This document shows, piece after piece, positions 26,546 through 34,995 of a DNA stretch of 64,000 nt (position 1 is the first letter of the stretch; the number at the start of each line of letters is the position of its first letter). A program made the position numbers and the translations under genes. Source of the stretch: Mycobacterium sp. SMC-8 (GTDB lineage Bacteria; Actinomycetota; Actinomycetes; Mycobacteriales; Mycobacteriaceae); NCBI RefSeq assembly GCF_025263565.1, contig NZ_CP079865.1, positions 3,968,001 through 4,032,000 of the forward strand, written 5' to 3'. The notes below the pieces were generated by a model. That model was not told where the DNA came from. It ran no database searches and saw only the letters and a list, made by a program, of their open reading frames with translations.

Positions 26546-29104
26546 ATGGCGAGTAAGACCGCGTCCCGATCTGCAGCCCGTCCGAGCAGGTCAAAGGCGC
26601 CTGCGCGGGGCGGGTCCCGGCCGGCGCGGCCGACGGCCTCGCGCCGTAAGCCCGCCCGGCGGCACCCGTCGCCGGTGGCCGCGGCGGGAACCGCGGTCGG
26701 TCGCGGGGTGCGGGCCGGTTGGCTGATGCTGGCCAAGGGGGCGGGCAGCACGGCGCGGTCGGTGGGCCGGGCCCGCGATCTGGAGCCCGGACATCGGCGC
26801 GACGGCATCGCGCTGGCGCTGCTCGGCCTGGCAGTCGTGGTGGCCGCGAGCTCATGGTTCGAGGCGGCCCGCCCGGTCGGCGCCTGGATCGACACGGTGG
26901 TGCGGGTGGTGATCGGTGCGGCGGTGGTGCTGGTGCCGATCGTGCTGGCGGCCATCGGCGTCACCTTGATGCGGTCGGAACCCGACCCCGAGTCCCGGCC
27001 GAGGCTGATCCTGGGTTTCACGATGATCGCGCTGCCCGCACTGGGCCTCTGGCACCTGTGGTCGGGTGCGCCGCAGGGTCCGATCGAACGTCAGCACGCG
27101 GGCGGGTTCCTGGGCTTCGCGATCGGCGGCCCGCTGTCGGACGGGCTGACCGCCTGGATCGCCGCGCCGCTGCTGTTCATCGGTGTGCTGTTCGGCCTGC
27201 TGCTTGTCACCGGCACGACCATCCGCGAGGTGCCCTCGGTCGTCCGGGACATGTTCACCACCCGCTGGCAGCGTGACTACGCCGACTACGACGACAACTA
27301 CGACGACGACCAGTACGACGACTACGACGACGACGAGCCCGGCGCTGCGGGTGCCGAAGACTTCTCCGACGGCTACTACGACGAGGCCGACTTCGGCAAG
27401 GACGAGGCTCGGTCGTGGCCGACGGCCAATCAGCCCACCGAGCCGCTCGCAAAGCCGGCGGGCCCGGTCGGCACGCCGATGGACAACTATCCGCTCGACG
27501 ATGAGGAGCCGCCTGCCCCGGCGCCCGTCCGCGAGAAGAAGAAGCCCCGCAGGGAGCCCAAGCTCACGCTGGACCGGGTGGTGGATGGCCCCTACACGCT
27601 GCCGTCGCTGGACCTGCTCATCGCCGGGGATCCGCCGAAGCGGCTGACGTCGGCGAATCAGGCGATGACCGACGCCATCACCTCGGTACTGCAACAGTTC
27701 AAGGTCGACGCCGCGGTGACCGGCTGCACCCGCGGGCCGACCGTCACGCGCTACGAGGTCGAACTCGGCCCGGGCGTCAAGGTCGAGAAGATCACCGCGC
27801 TGCACCGCAACATCGCCTACGCGGTGGCCACCGAGAGTGTGCGCATGCTCGCGCCGATCCCGGGCAAATCGGCCGTCGGCATCGAGGTGCCCAACACCGA
27901 CCGCGAGATGGTGCGCCTGGCCGACGTGCTCACCGATCCGGTGACCCGTTCAGACCACCATCCGCTGGTCATTGGGCTGGGCAAGGACATCGAGGGTGAG
28001 ATGATCTCGGCCAACCTGGCCAAGATGCCGCACCTGCTGGTGGCCGGCTCCACCGGCTCCGGCAAGTCCAGCTTCGTGAACTCGATGCTGGTCTCGCTGC
28101 TGGCGCGCGCCACTCCTGACGAGGTCAGGATGATCCTGATCGACCCCAAGATGGTGGAACTGACCCCGTATGAGGGCATTCCGCATCTGATCACGCCGAT
28201 CATCACCGAACCGAAGAAGGCGGCCGCCGCGCTGGCTTGGCTGGTCGAGGAGATGGAGCAGCGCTACCAGGACATGCAGGCCTCGCGGGTGCGGCACATC
28301 GACGTGTTCAACGAGAAGGTGCGCTCCGGCGAGATCACCGCGCCGCTGGGCAGTAAGCGCGAGTACAAGCCCTACCCCTACATCCTGGCGATCGTCGACG
28401 AGCTGGCCGACCTGATGATGACCGCGCCCCGCGACGTCGAAGAGGCGATCGTGCGGATCACCCAGAAAGCGCGCGCGGCGGGGATTCACCTGGTGCTGGC
28501 GACGCAGCGGCCGTCCGTCGACGTCGTCACCGGTCTGATCAAGACCAACGTGCCGTCACGGCTGGCATTCGCGACGTCGTCGTTGACCGACAGCCGCGTC
28601 ATCCTCGACCAGCCCGGCGCCGAGAAGCTGATCGGCATGGGCGACGGGCTGTTCCTGCCGATGGGCGCGAACAAACCGCTGCGCCTGCAGGGAGCGTTCA
28701 TCACCGACGAGGAGATCCACGCAGTCGTCTCGGCCACCAAGGAACAGGCAGAGCCCGAGTTCGTCGAAGGCGTTACCGCGGTCAAGGCCGGCGAGCGCAA
28801 GGACGTGGACCCCGACATCGGCGACGACATGGACGTGTTCCTACAGGCCGTCGAGTTGGTGGTGTCCTCGCAGTTCGGCTCCACCTCGATGCTGCAGCGC
28901 AAGCTGCGGGTCGGGTTCGCCAAGGCCGGCCGGCTGATGGACCTCATGGAGACGAGGGGGATCGTCGGCCCCTCGGAGGGGTCGAAGGCGCGCGAGGTGC
29001 TGGTCAAGCCCGACGAGCTGGCGGGGACGCTGGCGCTGATCCGGGGCGGATCGGATGCCAACGGCGCCGCCGATGATGCCGACGCGGACGACCCCGACTT
29101 CTAA
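26546..29104 (+). CDS. ftsK: DNA translocase FtsK
   Basis: 852 aa. FtsK is anchored at the division septum and pumps chromosome ends to resolve dimers. A basic N-terminus (residues 1-60, rich in Arg, Lys and Pro) precedes four membrane segments (about 92-230). An Asp/Tyr-rich acidic linker follows (DYADYDDNYDDDQYDDYDDD, about 247-266). The motor follows, with Walker A in AGSTGSGKSSFVNSM, Walker B/RecA-fold segments (MILIDPKMVEL, YILAIVDELADLMM) and LATQRPSVDVVTGLIKTNVP. The C-terminal gamma winged helix (SMLQRKLRVGFAKAGRLMD) reads polar sequences. An upstream ATG at 26309 would overlap the divergent ABM gene and its control region, so 26546 was chosen. Confidence 0.95.
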   Translation: MASKTASRSAARPSRSKAPARGGSRPARPTASRRKPARRHPSPVAAAGTAVGRGVRAGWLMLAKGAGSTARSVGRARDLEPGHRRDGIALALLGLAVVVAASSWFEAARPVGAWIDTVVRVVIGAAVVLVPIVLAAIGVTLMRSEPDPESRPRLILGFTMIALPALGLWHLWSGAPQGPIERQHAGGFLGFAIGGPLSDGLTAWIAAPLLFIGVLFGLLLVTGTTIREVPSVVRDMFTTRWQRDYADYDDNYDDDQYDDYDDDEPGAAGAEDFSDGYYDEADFGKDEARSWPTANQPTEPLAKPAGPVGTPMDNYPLDDEEPPAPAPVREKKKPRREPKLTLDRVVDGPYTLPSLDLLIAGDPPKRLTSANQAMTDAITSVLQQFKVDAAVTGCTRGPTVTRYEVELGPGVKVEKITALHRNIAYAVATESVRMLAPIPGKSAVGIEVPNTDREMVRLADVLTDPVTRSDHHPLVIGLGKDIEGEMISANLAKMPHLLVAGSTGSGKSSFVNSMLVSLLARATPDEVRMILIDPKMVELTPYEGIPHLITPIITEPKKAAAALAWLVEEMEQRYQDMQASRVRHIDVFNEKVRSGEITAPLGSKREYKPYPYILAIVDELADLMMTAPRDVEEAIVRITQKARAAGIHLVLATQRPSVDVVTGLIKTNVPSRLAFATSSLTDSRVILDQPGAEKLIGMGDGLFLPMGANKPLRLQGAFITDEEIHAVVSATKEQAEPEFVEGVTAVKAGERKDVDPDIGDDMDVFLQAVELVVSSQFGSTSMLQRKLRVGFAKAGRLMDLMETRGIVGPSEGSKAREVLVKPDELAGTLALIRGGSDANGAADDADADDPDF

Positions 29105-29108
29105 CCCG

Positions 29109-29167
29109 CCGAAATCGCATTCCACGCGCGTCAAGTCGCGTTTCGACCGCGTGGAATGCGGTTTCGG
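29109..29167. terminator. Long inverted repeat between convergent ftsK and argA (bidirectional terminator candidate)
   Basis: Arms 29109-29128 (CCGAAATCGCATTCCACGCG) and 29148-29167 are complementary over 20 bp with one mismatch, around a 19-nt loop. The element fills the short gap between the convergent stop codons. There is no T-run, but strong stems of this kind are common between convergent mycobacterial genes. Confidence 0.55.
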
Positions 29168-29178
29168 CGACAGAGGGC

Positions 29179-29700
29179 TCAGAGAGTGAGCAGCATCCGG
29201 GTGTTGCCCAGGATGTTGGGCTTGACGTAGGAGAGGTCCAGAAACTCGGCGACGCCGGTGTCGTAGGACCGGCACATCTCCTCGTACACCTCGGCGGTGA
29301 CGGGGGTGCCGTCGATCTCCTGGAACCCGTGCCGTCCGAAGAACTCGGTTTCGAAGGTGAGCACGAAGATCCGCCGCAGGTGCAGTTCGGCGGCCACCGC
29401 CAGCAGACGATCGACGATCGCGTGCCCGACGCCGCGGCCGCGCACCTTGGGGTGCACCGCCACGGTGCGCACCTCGCCGAGATCGGACCAGAGCACGTGC
29501 AGTGCCCCGCACCCGATGAGTTCGCCGTCGAGCTCGCCGACCCAGAACTCCTGCACGGACTCGTACAGGGTCACCAGATTCTTCTCCAGCAGGATCTTGC
29601 CGGCATAGATGTCGACGAGTGCCTTGATCCCCGGCACGTCGGAGGTGGTGGCGCGGCGCACCAGCAGTTCACCGGCGGATGCGTCCGGATCTGCGCTCAT
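29179..29700 (-). CDS. argA: Amino-acid N-acetyltransferase (GNAT, ArgA-type)
   Basis: 173 aa from ATG 29700, close to the 174 aa of M. tuberculosis Rv2747, which makes N-acetylglutamate for arginine synthesis. It is a single GNAT domain: LVRRATTSDVPGIKALVDIY, then ELIGCGALHVLWSDLGEVRT, then the acetyl-CoA loop VHPKVRGRGVGHAIVDRLL, and FFGRHGFQEID. The amino-acid-kinase half of classical ArgA is absent, as expected in actinobacteria. A TACTCT box 7 nt upstream (29708-29713, minus strand) suggests a leaderless mRNA. It is divergent from pgsA with 42 bp between start codons. Confidence 0.88.
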   Translation of the reverse strand: MSADPDASAGELLVRRATTSDVPGIKALVDIYAGKILLEKNLVTLYESVQEFWVGELDGELIGCGALHVLWSDLGEVRTVAVHPKVRGRGVGHAIVDRLLAVAAELHLRRIFVLTFETEFFGRHGFQEIDGTPVTAEVYEEMCRSYDTGVAEFLDLSYVKPNILGNTRMLLTL

Positions 29701-29707
29701 GCACCGA

Positions 29708-29736
29708 AGAGTATCGGCAAGGGCAACCAGTATTCT
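29708..29736. promoter_or_regulatory. Back-to-back -10 boxes for divergent argA and pgsA
   Basis: On the minus strand TACTCT (29708-29713) lies 7 nt before the argA ATG. On the plus strand TATTCT (29731-29736) lies 6 nt before GTG 29743 of pgsA. Only 42 bp separate the start codons, so the two leaderless promoters overlap and may interfere with each other. Confidence 0.45.
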
Positions 29737-29742
29737 GTGTCG

Positions 29743-30339
29743 GTGCCGGGCCAACCACATACCGATCCTGTGGTTCCCCGTGCCCGGGTCGCAAACCTCG
29801 CCAACATGCTCACCGGCGTGCGGATGGTGCTGGTGCCCGTGTTCCTGGTCGCGCTGTTCGTCGGCGATGGCCACGAAACCACCTGGCGGGTAACCGCATT
29901 CACCATCTTCGCGGTGGCGGTGATCACCGACCACTTCGACGGCGCCCTGGCCCGCAGCTATGGCATGGTCACCGAGTTCGGCACCCTGGCCGACCCGATC
30001 GCCGACAAGGCGCTGATCGGTTCGGCGCTGATCGGGCTGTCGGTGCTCGGCGACCTGCCCTGGTGGGTGACCGTGCTGATCCTGGTCCGCGAACTGAGCG
30101 TGACGGTGCTGCGACTGGTGGTGCTGCGCCGCGGCGTGATCCCGGCCAGCCGCGGCGGCAAGCTCAAGACCCTGGTGCAGGCCGTGGCGATCGGGCTGTT
30201 CATCCTGCCGCTGTCCGACGGCTGGCTGACCGCCGCGTGGGTGATCATGCTCACCGCGGTGGTGCTGACCGTGACCACGGGAGTGGACTACTTCGTCTCG
30301 GCCGTCAGGGACTGGCGTGGACGACCCGCTGGTCGATGA
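29743..30339 (+). CDS. pgsA: CDP-alcohol phosphatidyltransferase (PgsA-type)
   Basis: 198 aa from GTG 29743. An integral membrane enzyme with the CDP-alcohol phosphotransferase signature D-x2-DG-x2-AR-x8-G-x3-D-x3-D, seen as DHFDGALARSYGMVTEFGT followed by LADPIADK. Several hydrophobic helices span the rest. It corresponds by position to pgsA3 (Rv2746c) and probably condenses CDP-diacylglycerol with glycerol 3-phosphate on the way to phosphatidylglycerol. That substrate is inferred from the family. Its 3' end overlaps the CinA-like gene by 23 bp. Confidence 0.92.
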   Translation: MPGQPHTDPVVPRARVANLANMLTGVRMVLVPVFLVALFVGDGHETTWRVTAFTIFAVAVITDHFDGALARSYGMVTEFGTLADPIADKALIGSALIGLSVLGDLPWWVTVLILVRELSVTVLRLVVLRRGVIPASRGGKLKTLVQAVAIGLFILPLSDGWLTAAWVIMLTAVVLTVTTGVDYFVSAVRDWRGRPAGR

Positions 30340-30805
30340 CGACGCGCGGGCGCTGGTCGCCGATCTGACCGTGCGCGGGCAGACCGTGGCCACCGCGGAG
30401 TTACTGACGGCGGGTCTGCTCGCCGCCACCCTGGGCGGGGTGCCGGGTGCGAGCGCGGTGCTCCGGGGCGGGCTGATCACCTACACCGTCGACACCAAGG
30501 CCGGCCTGGCCGGGGTGGCACCCGAACTGCTCGCCGACGTCGGTCCGGTCGCCGCACCGACGGCCCGCGCGCTGGCGGTCGGCGCGATGCAGCGCTGCGG
30601 GGCGACCTGGGGCGTCGGCCTCACCGGTGTCGCCGGTCCGGAGCCGCACGCCGGTCATCCGGTGGGAACGGTGTTCCTCGGTCTGGCCGGTCCGCTCGAC
30701 ACCGACGTGGTGCCGCTGCAGCTCACCGGAGGTCGCTGGGACATCCGGATGGCCGCGGTCAGGGCCGCGGTGCGCCATCTGCGCCGGCTGGTCGAACAGC
30801 AGTGA
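30317..30805 (+). CDS. CinA C-terminal domain protein (PncC-like), catalytic Ser apparently lost
   Basis: 162 aa from GTG 30317. It matches the CinA C-terminal/PncC fold, nicotinamide-nucleotide amidase, which recycles NMN to NaMN. The typical active-site segment AESCTGG reads AELLTAG (residues 27-33), so the catalytic Ser position is Leu29. Tyr56 and Lys61 in GLITYTVDTKAG, the supporting catalytic residues, are kept. GLTGVAGPEPHAGHPVGTVF is the family's conserved C-terminal segment. Either the activity is lost or it uses another nucleophile. It overlaps pgsA and precedes clgR. The family assignment is sound, but an amidase function is doubtful. Confidence 0.85.
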   Translation: MDDPLVDDDARALVADLTVRGQTVATAELLTAGLLAATLGGVPGASAVLRGGLITYTVDTKAGLAGVAPELLADVGPVAAPTARALAVGAMQRCGATWGVGLTGVAGPEPHAGHPVGTVFLGLAGPLDTDVVPLQLTGGRWDIRMAAVRAAVRHLRRLVEQQ

Positions 30806-30823
30806 ACATCGCCGTCGTCGTCC

Positions 30824-30851
30824 GGGAACCATCCGGGCGGTATCGGGCGTT
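30824..30851 (+). promoter_or_regulatory. SigE-type promoter of clgR-pspA-pspM
   Basis: GGGAACC (30824-30830) and CGTT (30848-30851), with 16 nt after GGGAACCA, match the mycobacterial SigE consensus (GGGAACYY-N15/16-CGTT). In M. tuberculosis the clgR-psp operon is SigE-dependent and responds to envelope stress, which fits this placement. Confidence 0.65.
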
Positions 30852-30892
30852 GCACTACTGAGCAAACCGACATCAATCGGAAGGGACGCGCG

Positions 30893-31237
30893 ATGACGAC
30901 ATTGCTGCGCGAGGTCATCGGCGACGTGCTGCGTCGCGCCCGGGTCGAGCAGGGGCGCACCCTGCGGCAGGTCTCGGACTCGGCGCGAGTGAGCCTCGGC
31001 TATCTGTCCGAGGTCGAGCGCGGTCGCAAGGAGGCCTCCAGCGAGCTGCTCAGCGCCATCTGCGGCGCGTTGGACGTGCCGTTGTCGCGGGTGCTGTCCG
31101 AGGCCGGTGACGACCTGGCCCTCGAGGAGTCCCGGGCGGCCCAAGCCCGCGAGGCGGGCAAGGTTGCCAGCGCCGCCGGAATCGACGTCAGCACCAAGGT
31201 GGTCATTCCCCAGGTCGTGTCGATGGCGGTGGCCTGA
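30893..31237 (+). CDS. clgR: Transcriptional regulator ClgR (XRE-type HTH)
   Basis: 114 aa. A Cro/C1-type helix-turn-helix fills residues about 5-65 ([20 protein letters not shown], then [20 protein letters not shown]). The C-terminal part is characteristic of ClgR/PspC-type activators. ClgR activates clp protease genes and, in mycobacteria, the psp genes. It is the first gene after a SigE-type promoter, with pspA and pspM downstream in the same direction. AAGGGA lies upstream of the ATG. Confidence 0.93.
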   Translation: MTTLLREVIGDVLRRARVEQGRTLRQVSDSARVSLGYLSEVERGRKEASSELLSAICGALDVPLSRVLSEAGDDLALEESRAAQAREAGKVASAAGIDVSTKVVIPQVVSMAVA

Positions 31238-31347
31238 CCCGGTCCCCCTGCAGGGGTGTGGCGATCTGCGCCGAACCGATAAGTTGGGTTTAGGTACTTG
31301 CCGGTACAGCCGACACCGTTCGACAGACACGAAGGCGGAATGAACTC

Positions 31348-32166
31348 ATGGCCAATCCGTTCACCAAGGCGTGGAAATACCTCATGGCGCTGTTCAGCTC
31401 CAAGGTCGACGAATACGCCGACCCGAAGGTGCAGATCCAGCAAGCCATCGAGGAGGCCCAGCGCCAGCACCAGGCGCTGACGCAGCAGGCGGCGCAAGTG
31501 ATCGGCAACCAGCGCCAGCTGGAGATGCGGCTCAACCGCCAACTCGCCGACATCGAGAAGCTCCAGGTCAACGTCCGCCAAGCGCTGACGCTGGCCGATC
31601 AAGCCGTAGCAGCCGGTGACGCGGCCAAGGCCACCGAGTACAACAACGCCGCCGAGGCGTTCGCCGCGCAACTGGTGACCGCCGAGCAGAGCGTCGAGGA
31701 CCTCAAAGGGCTGCACGACCAGGCGCTGCAGGCCGCCGGTCAGGCCAAGAAGGCCGTCGAGCAGAACGCGATGGTGCTGCAGCAGAAGATCGCCGAACGC
31801 ACCAAGCTGCTGTCCCAGCTGGAGCAGGCCAAGATGCAGGAACAGGTCAGCGCCTCGCTGCGTTCGATGAGCGAGATCGCCGCCCCGGGCAGCACTCCCA
31901 GCCTCGACGAGGTGCGCGACAAGATCGAGCGTCGCTACGCCAACGCGATGGGCTCGGCCGAACTGGCCCAGAACTCGGTGCAGGGCCGGATGCTGGAGGT
32001 CCAGCAGGCCAGCGTCCAGATGGCCGGGCATTCACGGCTGGAGCAGATCCGGGCGTCGATGCGCGGCGAGCAGCTGCCCGCCGGCGGTGCCACTCCGGCG
32101 GCCCCCACCCAGACCCCTGCCACACCGGCCGCCAACCCGACACCGGAAAACCCGCTGTCGCAATAA
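31348..32166 (+). CDS. pspA: Phage-shock protein A homologue (35-kDa antigen)
   Basis: 272 aa. PspA/Vipp1/ESCRT-III-type membrane-protecting protein. An N-terminal amphipathic helix ([18 protein letters not shown]) is followed by a long, almost purely helical coiled coil (about 25-220) rich in Gln, Ala and Glu, then a Pro/Thr/Ala-rich tail that is disordered. It binds stressed membranes and in mycobacteria partners with ClgR and PspM. GGCGG lies upstream of the ATG. It sits between clgR (110-bp spacer) and pspM (18-bp spacer). Confidence 0.95.
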   Translation: MANPFTKAWKYLMALFSSKVDEYADPKVQIQQAIEEAQRQHQALTQQAAQVIGNQRQLEMRLNRQLADIEKLQVNVRQALTLADQAVAAGDAAKATEYNNAAEAFAAQLVTAEQSVEDLKGLHDQALQAAGQAKKAVEQNAMVLQQKIAERTKLLSQLEQAKMQEQVSASLRSMSEIAAPGSTPSLDEVRDKIERRYANAMGSAELAQNSVQGRMLEVQQASVQMAGHSRLEQIRASMRGEQLPAGGATPAAPTQTPATPAANPTPENPLSQ

Positions 32167-32184
32167 CATCCACGGGAGCATGAC

Positions 32185-33003
32185 GTGAGCACTCGGACCG
32201 GCCGACCCGAAGCCTGGCGTTCTCTGGCCCAGCGCGGCATCGACACCGCCGCAGAATGGTCGGACCTGGTGGCCGAGAAACTCAATGCCGCCGCCGATCC
32301 GCGTGCCAAATTGCTGCGTAAGCGGCGCTGGGCGCTGCGGCTCGGGGTGTTCTTCACCGTGTCGACGCTGTTCTGGCTGGCGGTCACCGCGCTGCTGGCG
32401 TCGTGGAGCACCCCGGTGTGGGCGCTGTTCATCCCAGCGCCGATCGCGGTCGGCGCCGCGTTCCTGGCCACCCTGTCATTCCTGCGCTACCGTTGGCTGC
32501 GCGGCGAACCGCTTCCGCCACAGCGGGCCCGCACCGGTCGCCGGCTGCCGCCCTGGGGATCGGCGGCCCGCCAGCCGATGGCCTCGCTCGCGGCCTCCGA
32601 ACGCGGGCTGTTCTCGCTACTCGGCGTGATGGAGCGCGGGCAGATGCTGCCCGTCGGCGAACTCTCCGAATTGCGGGTGGCCGCTGAGCAGACCGCGGCG
32701 ACCATAGTCGCCACCGCCGCAGAGGTGGTGTCGATGGAGAAGGCCGTGAAGTCGGCGCCGCATTCGCGCGTATACCTGGCGCCGACGATCACCGCGTTCA
32801 CCACCCAGCTCGACCGCGGAGCTCGGCAGTACAACGAAATGGTCTCCGCGGCAGCGCAGTTGGTGGCGGCGGCGAACAGCGGTGCCATGTCGAGTTCACC
32901 GATGACGCAGCGGCGCTACCGCGACGAGCTGGGGATGGCCACCGACCGATTGACCGCGTGGGCGCAGGCGTTCGACGAGTTGGGCCGCCTGAAACAAGCG
33001 TGA
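32185..33003 (+). CDS. pspM: PspM-like integral membrane protein
   Basis: 272 aa from GTG 32185. A basic N-terminal cytoplasmic stretch precedes two adjacent membrane helices (about 52-75 and 80-102: GVFFTVSTLFWLAVTALLAS and VWALFIPAPIAVGAAFLATL). A soluble helical domain follows, ending in a coiled-coil-like tail. By position and topology it corresponds to Rv2743c (PspM), the membrane anchor for PspA. No separate PspN-like gene follows: only 64 bp remain before the next, opposing gene. Confidence 0.87.
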   Translation: MSTRTGRPEAWRSLAQRGIDTAAEWSDLVAEKLNAAADPRAKLLRKRRWALRLGVFFTVSTLFWLAVTALLASWSTPVWALFIPAPIAVGAAFLATLSFLRYRWLRGEPLPPQRARTGRRLPPWGSAARQPMASLAASERGLFSLLGVMERGQMLPVGELSELRVAAEQTAATIVATAAEVVSMEKAVKSAPHSRVYLAPTITAFTTQLDRGARQYNEMVSAAAQLVAAANSGAMSSSPMTQRRYRDELGMATDRLTAWAQAFDELGRLKQA

Positions 33004-33067
33004 GGCTCGCTGCGAGCCGCCCGGAGGGCCTGGAGCGGGGTGCCGGCGTTCGGGAGTCCGGTTGCGC

Positions 33068-33570
33068 TCAGAACGTCGGGCGCAGGGACGGCACCACCAG
33101 GCCCGCGAGGGCCCGCAGCGGCGCCTTGACCATCACGTCGAGGAAGTCGAAGTAATCCCGCCACAACGTGATCTGCCCGTCGGCGTTCAGCTCGAATGTG
33201 CCGCACACCCAGAACTGCAGGCGCAGCGGCCCGAAGATCAGCGCGTCGGTGCGTTCGGTCAGCACCGTGCCGCCGATGCCGGTCTGCTCCGAGCGCTCAT
33301 CGGAAGCGGCGATGCGGTGGAACTTCACCAGGAAACCGAACTTGCCTTCACCGCCGCGCAGCAACTTGAGGATCCTGCTCCGTCCCCGGATCGACGGCAG
33401 ACCGACGTTCTGCCAGAGCAGATCCGGAGCGGCCAGCGCTTCGATCGTGTCGAAATCCTGATCCGCCATCGCGAACAGAACCTCTGCACCGTTTCCGCGG
33501 CGTCGATGGTGGGGAGAGCGGGAGTGGAGTCGGAGGTCGGCAGCAGCGGTTGCGGGGCATCGTCGGTCAT
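33068..33570 (-). pseudogene. ephG: Limonene-1,2-epoxide hydrolase-like gene (ephG type) with a frameshift
   Basis: The product resembles Rv2740 (EphG), a SnoaL-fold epoxide hydrolase. From ATG 33570 the frame gives MTDDAPQPLLPTSDSTPALP then TIDAAETVQRF and then leaves the family. The matching continuation, LFAMADQDFDTIEALAAPDL, is in another frame. Restoring one C near 33478 (TTCTG to TTCCTG) joins the two into one normal-length protein. Active-site features are in the second part: Arg and Asp in ERTDAL and Asp in WRDYFD. Alternatives are a sequencing error, or expression of a shortened form from an internal start (MADQDF). It converges on pspM and is divergent from the glycosyltransferase. 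Confidence 0.72.
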
Positions 33571-33614
33571 ACCGTCGGAGCCTAACGGGCCGACGGTGTG
33601 GCAGGGTAGCCCGC

Positions 33615-34787
33615 ATGCGCGTAGCCGTGGTCGCGGGACCCGACCCCGGGCATGCATTTCCGGCTATCGCGCTGTGCCTGAAGTTGCGCGCCGCCGGAGA
33701 CGCGCCGACGCTACTCACCGGAACGAGATGGCTCGAGGCGGCGCGCCATGACGGCATCGACGCGGTCGAACTGCGCGGTCTGGACCCCACGGCGGAGGAC
33801 GACGACGCCGACGCCGGCGCGAAGATCCACCAGCGTGCCGCCCGGATGGCCGTCCTGAACCGGGACCTCATCGCAGCGCTGGATCCGGATCTGGTGGTCT
33901 CGGATTCGATCACCGCCTGTGGTGGGCTGGCCGCCGACCTGCTCGGTCTGCCGTGGGTGGAATTGAACACCCACCCGCTCTATCGGCCGTCCAAGGGGCT
34001 GCCGCCCATCGGCAGCGGCCTGGCGCCGGGAACCGGCCTGCGCGGTCGGCTGCGCGACACGGTGTTGCGCGCGTTGAGCGCGAAATCATGGCGGGACGGG
34101 CTGCGGCAGCGCTCCGAGGCGCGGCGGGGGATCGGGCTGCCGGGCGAGGACCCCGGGCCGGTGCGCCGCCTGATCGCCACGCTGCCCGCGCTGGAGGTGG
34201 CGCGCCCGGACTGGCCGGCCGAGGCCGTCATCGTGGGACCGCTGCATTACGAACCGACAACCGACGTGCTGCGGTTGCCCGACGGCGACGGTCCCGTCGT
34301 CGTGGTGGCCCCGTCGACCGCCACGACCGGTGCGGTCGGCCTGGCCGAGCTGGCGCTGACCAGCCTGGTGCCCGGCGAGGTGCTGCCCGCGGGAGCCCGG
34401 GTGGCCGTGTCCTGCCTGCACGGACCCGACGCCGAGGTGCCGCCGTGGGCGGTGGTGGGTCTGGGCCGCCAGGACGAGCTGCTGTCCCGGGCCGATGTGC
34501 TGATCTGTGGCGGCGGCCATGGGACGGTCGCGAAGTCGCTGCTGGCCGGGGTTCCGATGGTGGTGGTCCCGGGTGGAGGAGACCAGTGGGAGATCGCCAA
34601 TCGCCTTGTCCGACAGGGCAGTGCGCGCCTCGTGCGGCCGTTGACCGCAGGGGCGCTGGGCGCGGCCGTGCAGGAGGTGCTCGCGACGCCGAGTTACCGC
34701 GCGGCGGCCCGCCGGGCCGGGGCCGGAGCCGCCGAAGTCGCCGATCCGGTACGGGTGTGCCATGACGCGATCGGGGACCCGGCGTAG
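33615..34787 (+). CDS. UGT/GT1-type glycosyltransferase
   Basis: 390 aa, homologous by position and size to Rv2739c. It has two Rossmann domains. The N-terminus (MRVAVVAGPDPGHAFPAIAL) is the acceptor-side G-x-G-H motif. The C-terminal nucleotide-sugar site is VLICGGGHGTVAKSLLAGVP followed by MVVVPGGGDQWEIANRLVRQ, the UGT signature with GGGD in place of the usual donor-binding DQ/HQ context. The sugar and acceptor are unknown. It precedes the DUF3046 gene by 9 bp. Confidence 0.87.
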   Translation: MRVAVVAGPDPGHAFPAIALCLKLRAAGDAPTLLTGTRWLEAARHDGIDAVELRGLDPTAEDDDADAGAKIHQRAARMAVLNRDLIAALDPDLVVSDSITACGGLAADLLGLPWVELNTHPLYRPSKGLPPIGSGLAPGTGLRGRLRDTVLRALSAKSWRDGLRQRSEARRGIGLPGEDPGPVRRLIATLPALEVARPDWPAEAVIVGPLHYEPTTDVLRLPDGDGPVVVVAPSTATTGAVGLAELALTSLVPGEVLPAGARVAVSCLHGPDAEVPPWAVVGLGRQDELLSRADVLICGGGHGTVAKSLLAGVPMVVVPGGGDQWEIANRLVRQGSARLVRPLTAGALGAAVQEVLATPSYRAAARRAGAGAAEVADPVRVCHDAIGDPA

Positions 34788-34790
34788 TTT
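34785..34790 (+). promoter_or_regulatory. -10 box for leaderless DUF3046 gene
   Basis: TAGTTT lies 6 nt before GTG 34797, so this small gene probably has its own leaderless promoter overlapping the glycosyltransferase stop. Confidence 0.4.
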
Positions 34791-34796
34791 GGGCCT

Positions 34797-34991
34797 GTGC
34801 GGTTGACGGAATTCCACGAACTCGTCGAGGGGCAGTTCGGTGCGGTGCGGGCCTCGTCGATGCTGATGGACCATGTTCTGACCAGCATCGGCGGCCGTAC
34901 CGCGGCGCAGGCGATCGAGGACGGCGTCGAGCCCCGCGAGGTATGGCGGGCGCTGTGCGCCGACTTCGATGTGCCCCGCGACCAGTGGTGA
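34797..34991 (+). CDS. DUF3046 family protein
   Basis: 64 aa, corresponding to Rv2738c, which in M. tuberculosis sits next to recA. A single small helical domain: MRLTEFHELVEGQFGAVRAS, then MLMDHVLTSIGGRTAAQAIE and VWRALCADFDVP. Conserved through actinobacteria with no established function. Here a 14-kb hydrogenase locus separates it from recA. It converges with the following small gene with 4 bp between stops. Confidence 0.88.
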   Translation: MRLTEFHELVEGQFGAVRASSMLMDHVLTSIGGRTAAQAIEDGVEPREVWRALCADFDVPRDQW

Positions 34992-34995
34992 CCGG

